From NCBI GenBank assembly GCA_016463265.1, contig JAEMRP010000027.1, positions 1 to 9,279 of the forward strand: a stretch of DNA of 9,279 nt, in the 5' to 3' direction. The stretch comes from Microbacteriaceae bacterium. GTDB taxonomy: Bacteria > Actinomycetota > Actinomycetes > Actinomycetales > Microbacteriaceae. Shown here piece after piece: positions 6,932-9,279 of this stretch (its first letter is position 1; every line of letters begins with the position of its first letter). The notes under the pieces were generated by a model that ran no database searches, was not told the origin of the DNA, and saw nothing but the letters and a program-made list of their open reading frames with translations. The translations under genes were made by a program, and so were the position numbers.

Positions 6932-7944
6932 TCTACCGCACCCTTTTTCGTCTCGTTTTCGCGCGGATGGACGCCGAAAATGCGCACGAACTCGTGGTGT
7001 TGCTTTTGGTGTGGGGACAACGTCTTGGGTTTACTCCACTTCTTCGTCTCGTCACGCGACCACCCCGCTCGGCGCGGGTTCGCGCACTCGGATTGGTCTT
7101 TGAATCACCGTTCGGTCTTGCCGCGGGTTTTGACAAGAACGCAATCGCCTATCGAATCCTGTGGGGGTTGGGGTTCGGCCACGTTGAGGTCGGTACCGTC
7201 ACCGCACAAGCGCAGGAGGGTAATCCGCGACCGCGTCTGTTTCGACTTCGTGCCGATTCCGCCTTGATCAACCGGATGGGGTTTAACAACGATGGCGCTG
7301 TTTCGATCGCGCCCAGGCTTCGTCGTCGCCGGGGACCGATTGTCGGTGTCAATATCGGAAAGAGTCGAAGTGTCGACGTTGACGATGCCCGAGGCGATTA
7401 CCTCGCCTCAACCAGAGTGCTAGCGCCGGTTGCCGATTATCTTGTCGTCAACGTGTCGTCCCCCAACACGCCCGGCCTGCGGGGGCTTCAAGAGATTGAC
7501 AAACTCGAGCCGCTCTTGCGAGACGTGAAGCGTGAAGCGGGGGATACTCCCGTATTGGTGAAGATCGCGCCCGACCTGACGGACAGTGCCGTCGACGCTG
7601 TTGCTGATCTCGTTCTTCAGATCGGACTCGACGGAATCATCGCGACCAACACGACGCTTTCCCGCGACGGGTTGTCAACCCCGGCTTCGGAAATCGAGGC
7701 GCTAGGGGCAGGCGGCTTGTCGGGTCCGCCTCTCGCCGAACGCTCAACGCACATCGTGCGCCGTTTGCGCGCGCGAGTGGGCGGAGACTTGTGCATTATC
7801 GCGGTCGGCGGCGTCACGACGGCTGCGGATGTCGCGGATCGACTCGCCGCTGGCGCAACTCTTGTGCAGGGCTACACGGCGTTCCTGTATGAAGGACCGT
7901 TCTGGGCGGCACGGTTGGCGAAGGGATTCACCCGCGGTTTATGA
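6928..7944 (+). CDS. pyrD: Dihydroorotate dehydrogenase, class 2 (quinone)
   Basis: Catalyses the fourth step of de novo pyrimidine synthesis, oxidising dihydroorotate to orotate and passing electrons through FMN to membrane quinone. Class 2 membership is shown by the N-terminal extension (about residues 1-45) that forms the membrane-associated quinone-tunnel helices, and by a catalytic serine, S178 in NVSSPNTPGLRGLQ, rather than the cysteine of class 1. FMN and substrate motifs are in place: PFGLAAGFDKN (61-71), INRMGFNNDG (114-123), K212 in VLVKIAPDLT, IIATNTT (237-243), GGLSGPPL (262-269) and VGGV (293-296). The 338-residue length is normal. The start is a GTG within the nrdR stop region; the N-terminal sequence IYRTLFRLVFARMDAENAHE fits the family. 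The final codons overlap the end of the convergent DUF3043 gene by 6 nt. Confidence 0.97.
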   Translation: MIYRTLFRLVFARMDAENAHELVVLLLVWGQRLGFTPLLRLVTRPPRSARVRALGLVFESPFGLAAGFDKNAIAYRILWGLGFGHVEVGTVTAQAQEGNPRPRLFRLRADSALINRMGFNNDGAVSIAPRLRRRRGPIVGVNIGKSRSVDVDDARGDYLASTRVLAPVADYLVVNVSSPNTPGLRGLQEIDKLEPLLRDVKREAGDTPVLVKIAPDLTDSAVDAVADLVLQIGLDGIIATNTTLSRDGLSTPASEIEALGAGGLSGPPLAERSTHIVRRLRARVGGDLCIIAVGGVTTAADVADRLAAGATLVQGYTAFLYEGPFWAARLAKGFTRGL

Positions 7945-8511
7945 CGGTTGCTCGCCGCGCGTTACTTGCGGTTTGGGAACTCTGAGCGGACGGAACTGGA
8001 AAGCGCGAGTCGACGCATACCAGCGGTGTCCTTTTTCAATACTCGATGCGCCGAACTTGTCCGACATTACCCTGATTAGTTTGCGGCTGAAGATCATGGC
8101 GTCAATGACGGCGATAACGAAAAAGCCGTACATGGCGATGAGAACGGTGAGCTGAAGGCTTGCCCCGGAACCATCCGTTGCGCTGTACTGCGGCAGGAAG
8201 GTGGCAATGATGACAGCGAACATCAACGGAATCATGAATTCTCCGACGGTGTATCGCGCGTCAACGAAGTCACGGACGAAACGGCGCTGGGCGCCTTTGT
8301 CGCGGGCAGGCATGTATCGTTCGTCGCCCGCTTCGTAACCCTGTCGGGCGACGAGTCGTTCGCTGGCTCGCTTTCGGCGCTCTTCTTTCGTCATCTTGGT
8401 CTTTGCGCGCGACGCGACGAGGGGACGCTTATTGGCTGCTTCGCGCTCTTTGCGGCTCGGTGTGGCACGTCCTTTGCCGGTTGTGGGCGAAGTGTCGGCG
8501 GAGTCGTTCAC
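7939..8511 (-). CDS. DUF3043 family membrane protein
   Basis: Actinobacterial membrane protein of the DUF3043 family, 190 residues, function unknown. The long N-terminal part is very basic and predicted cytoplasmic, with the family's GKGRATPSRKEREAANKR stretch (12-29) and a Lys/Arg-rich segment (about 36-56). ARDKGAQRRFVRDFVDARYT (69-88) leads into two hydrophobic segments at about 92-108 and 119-141. A basic tail follows with KGHRWYASTRAFQFRP (160-175). No catalytic motif is visible. GTG at 8511 is supported by GAGAGGAA on the minus strand about 5-7 nt upstream and by the family N-terminus. It is divergent from the dipeptidase gene, with only 38 nt between start codons, an arrangement I recall as common in Actinobacteria. 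Confidence 0.9.
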   Translation of the reverse strand: MNDSADTSPTTGKGRATPSRKEREAANKRPLVASRAKTKMTKEERRKRASERLVARQGYEAGDERYMPARDKGAQRRFVRDFVDARYTVGEFMIPLMFAVIIATFLPQYSATDGSGASLQLTVLIAMYGFFVIAVIDAMIFSRKLIRVMSDKFGASSIEKGHRWYASTRAFQFRPLRVPKPQVTRGEQPS

Positions 8512-8536
8512 GACGGTTCCTCTCGGTTGGTGCTTC

Positions 8537-8542
8537 TAAGAT
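8537..8542 (+). promoter_or_regulatory. Putative -10 box for a leaderless dipeptidase mRNA
   Basis: TAAGAT (TANNAT pattern) ends exactly 7 nt before the ATG at 8550, so a transcript started at the usual distance would begin at the A of the ATG. No Shine-Dalgarno sequence is present before this ATG. Leaderless mRNAs are common in Actinobacteria and show this spacing. A weak minus-strand candidate, TAATCT at 8539-8544 for the DUF3043 gene, overlaps it. Confidence 0.5.
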
Positions 8543-8549
8543 TACCTTT

Positions 8550-9279
8550 ATGCCGCTTCCCTCTCGTTCTCTTGACGAAATCAACGCACGAATAGTTGAG
8601 TCCTTTCCCGAATCACTAGAGACCCTGAAGTCTCTGGTTCGAATTCCCAGCGTGTCGTGGGACGGATTTCCTGCCGAGGAGGTTCACCGTTCCGCCGAGT
8701 TCGTGGCTGAGCGGGTTCGTGCTTTGGGGATCTTTGAGGACGTCCAGATTGTGACGGAGCCGTTTACGGATGCGCCCGGCTACGGGCAACCTGCAGTTCT
8801 CGCGCGCCGAGACCCTGCGTCCGGCTACCCGACGGTCTTGCTGTACGCCCATCATGACGTTCAGCCTCCGGGTGACACACACGCTTGGGAGAGCGAGCCA
8901 TTCGAACCTGTCGAGCGGGACGGTCGTCTCTACGGTCGTGGTGCCGCGGACGATAAGGCCGGGGTTGTCGTTCACCTGACGGCGCTCGAGACCATCGCCA
9001 AAATTCTCGGCGAAGATTTGAACATTGGGCTCGCGCTGTTCATTGAGGGGGAGGAGGAGTTCGGCTCTCGCTCGTTCACGTCGATTCTTGATCGGCACGC
9101 CGCGATTCTGAACAGCGACATCATCGTGGTCGCCGACTCGGACAACCGTTCGGTGGACATTCCGTCGTTGACCGTCAGTCTGCGCGGAAATGTGGCCTTC
9201 TCGCTCTCCGTGTCCACTCTGGAGCACGCATCGCATTCGGGGATGCTCGGAGGAGCCGTTCCCGACGCGATGATGGCCG
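8550..9279 (+). CDS. M20 family metallo-dipeptidase (3' end beyond window)
   Basis: The N-terminal 243 codons of a peptidase M20 family dipeptidase (ArgE/DapE/CNDP type), a two-zinc cytosolic hydrolase that cleaves dipeptides or N-acyl amino acids. Metal and catalytic residues are visible: H102 and catalytic D104 in LLYAHHDVQP, bridging D134 in GRGAADDKAG, the Glu pair at 169-170 in IEGEEEFGS, and D197 in VVADSDN. The lid/dimerisation domain begins near residue 206 (LTVSLRGNVAFSLSV), with the HASHSG histidines at 226-230. Family members are about 430-470 residues, so roughly half is missing. The frame stays open to the last base, with no stop. The ATG fits the family N-terminus and lies at a distance from TAAGAT that suggests a leaderless mRNA. 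Substrate cannot be deduced. The long minus-strand reading frame across 8616-9236 is a shadow of this gene. Confidence 0.94.
   Translation, partial: MPLPSRSLDEINARIVESFPESLETLKSLVRIPSVSWDGFPAEEVHRSAEFVAERVRALGIFEDVQIVTEPFTDAPGYGQPAVLARRDPASGYPTVLLYAHHDVQPPGDTHAWESEPFEPVERDGRLYGRGAADDKAGVVVHLTALETIAKILGEDLNIGLALFIEGEEEFGSRSFTSILDRHAAILNSDIIVVADSDNRSVDIPSLTVSLRGNVAFSLSVSTLEHASHSGMLGGAVPDAMMA

Noticed and set aside
8616..9236. 206-codon minus-strand open frame at the window end
   Set aside because: The plus strand here encodes the M20 dipeptidase metal site without any stop to the window edge; the minus frame is its shadow.
1..9279. Search for mobile elements, CRISPR arrays, tRNA/rRNA genes, prophage or defence genes
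   Set aside because: No direct-repeat arrays, terminal inverted repeats, transposase or integrase motifs, or cloverleaf-like segments were seen; the window is filled by ordinary chromosomal genes.

Overview
The window looks like chromosomal core sequence from an actinobacterium, most likely a member of Micrococcales close to the Microbacteriaceae. The reasons are the SepF-YggT-DivIVA(Wag31) cell-division cluster followed by RluD and DnaE, an actinobacterial DUF3043 membrane protein next to a M20 dipeptidase, frequent GTG starts, and a DnaE that keeps a complete PHP metal site. Base composition is moderately GC-rich by eye, lower than classical soil Microbacteriaceae. Genes are packed with almost no spacers, which suggests a small, streamlined genome such as those of aquatic Microbacteriaceae. 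That assignment is inference.

Layout. 1-738: sepF (5' end close to or beyond the window edge) and yggT, tightly linked. 739-798: a short leader before divIVA. 799-2264: divIVA and rluD, 5 nt apart; an lspA gene, which I would expect between them from related genomes, is absent. 2265-2331: a 67-nt spacer with a hairpin and a possible -10 box. 2332-5874: dnaE, the replicative DNA polymerase III alpha subunit. 5871-6368 (minus): a flavin reductase-family protein whose stop codon overlaps the dnaE stop. 6369-6463: a divergent promoter region. 6464-7944: nrdR and pyrD on the plus strand, overlapping by 4 nt. 7939-8511 (minus): DUF3043 membrane protein, its stop codon overlapping the end of pyrD. 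8512-8549: a short divergent promoter region. 8550 to the window end: the N-terminal 243 codons of a M20 metallo-dipeptidase, cut off by the window.

How the genes relate. SepF, YggT and DivIVA belong to septum placement and polar growth. RluD modifies 23S rRNA. DnaE copies and, through its PHP domain, probably proofreads DNA. NrdR represses ribonucleotide reductase genes, and PyrD makes orotate for pyrimidines, so the nrdR-pyrD pair joins nucleotide supply and its control in one transcript. There is no stretch over 300 nt without a gene, and I see no tRNA, rRNA, CRISPR array, insertion sequence, phage gene or defence system. I did not find a novel biological system. The points worth a second look are small: a locus without lspA, two convergent gene pairs with overlapping stops, an apparently leaderless dipeptidase, an altered clamp-binding region in DnaE, and a basic linker in SepF.
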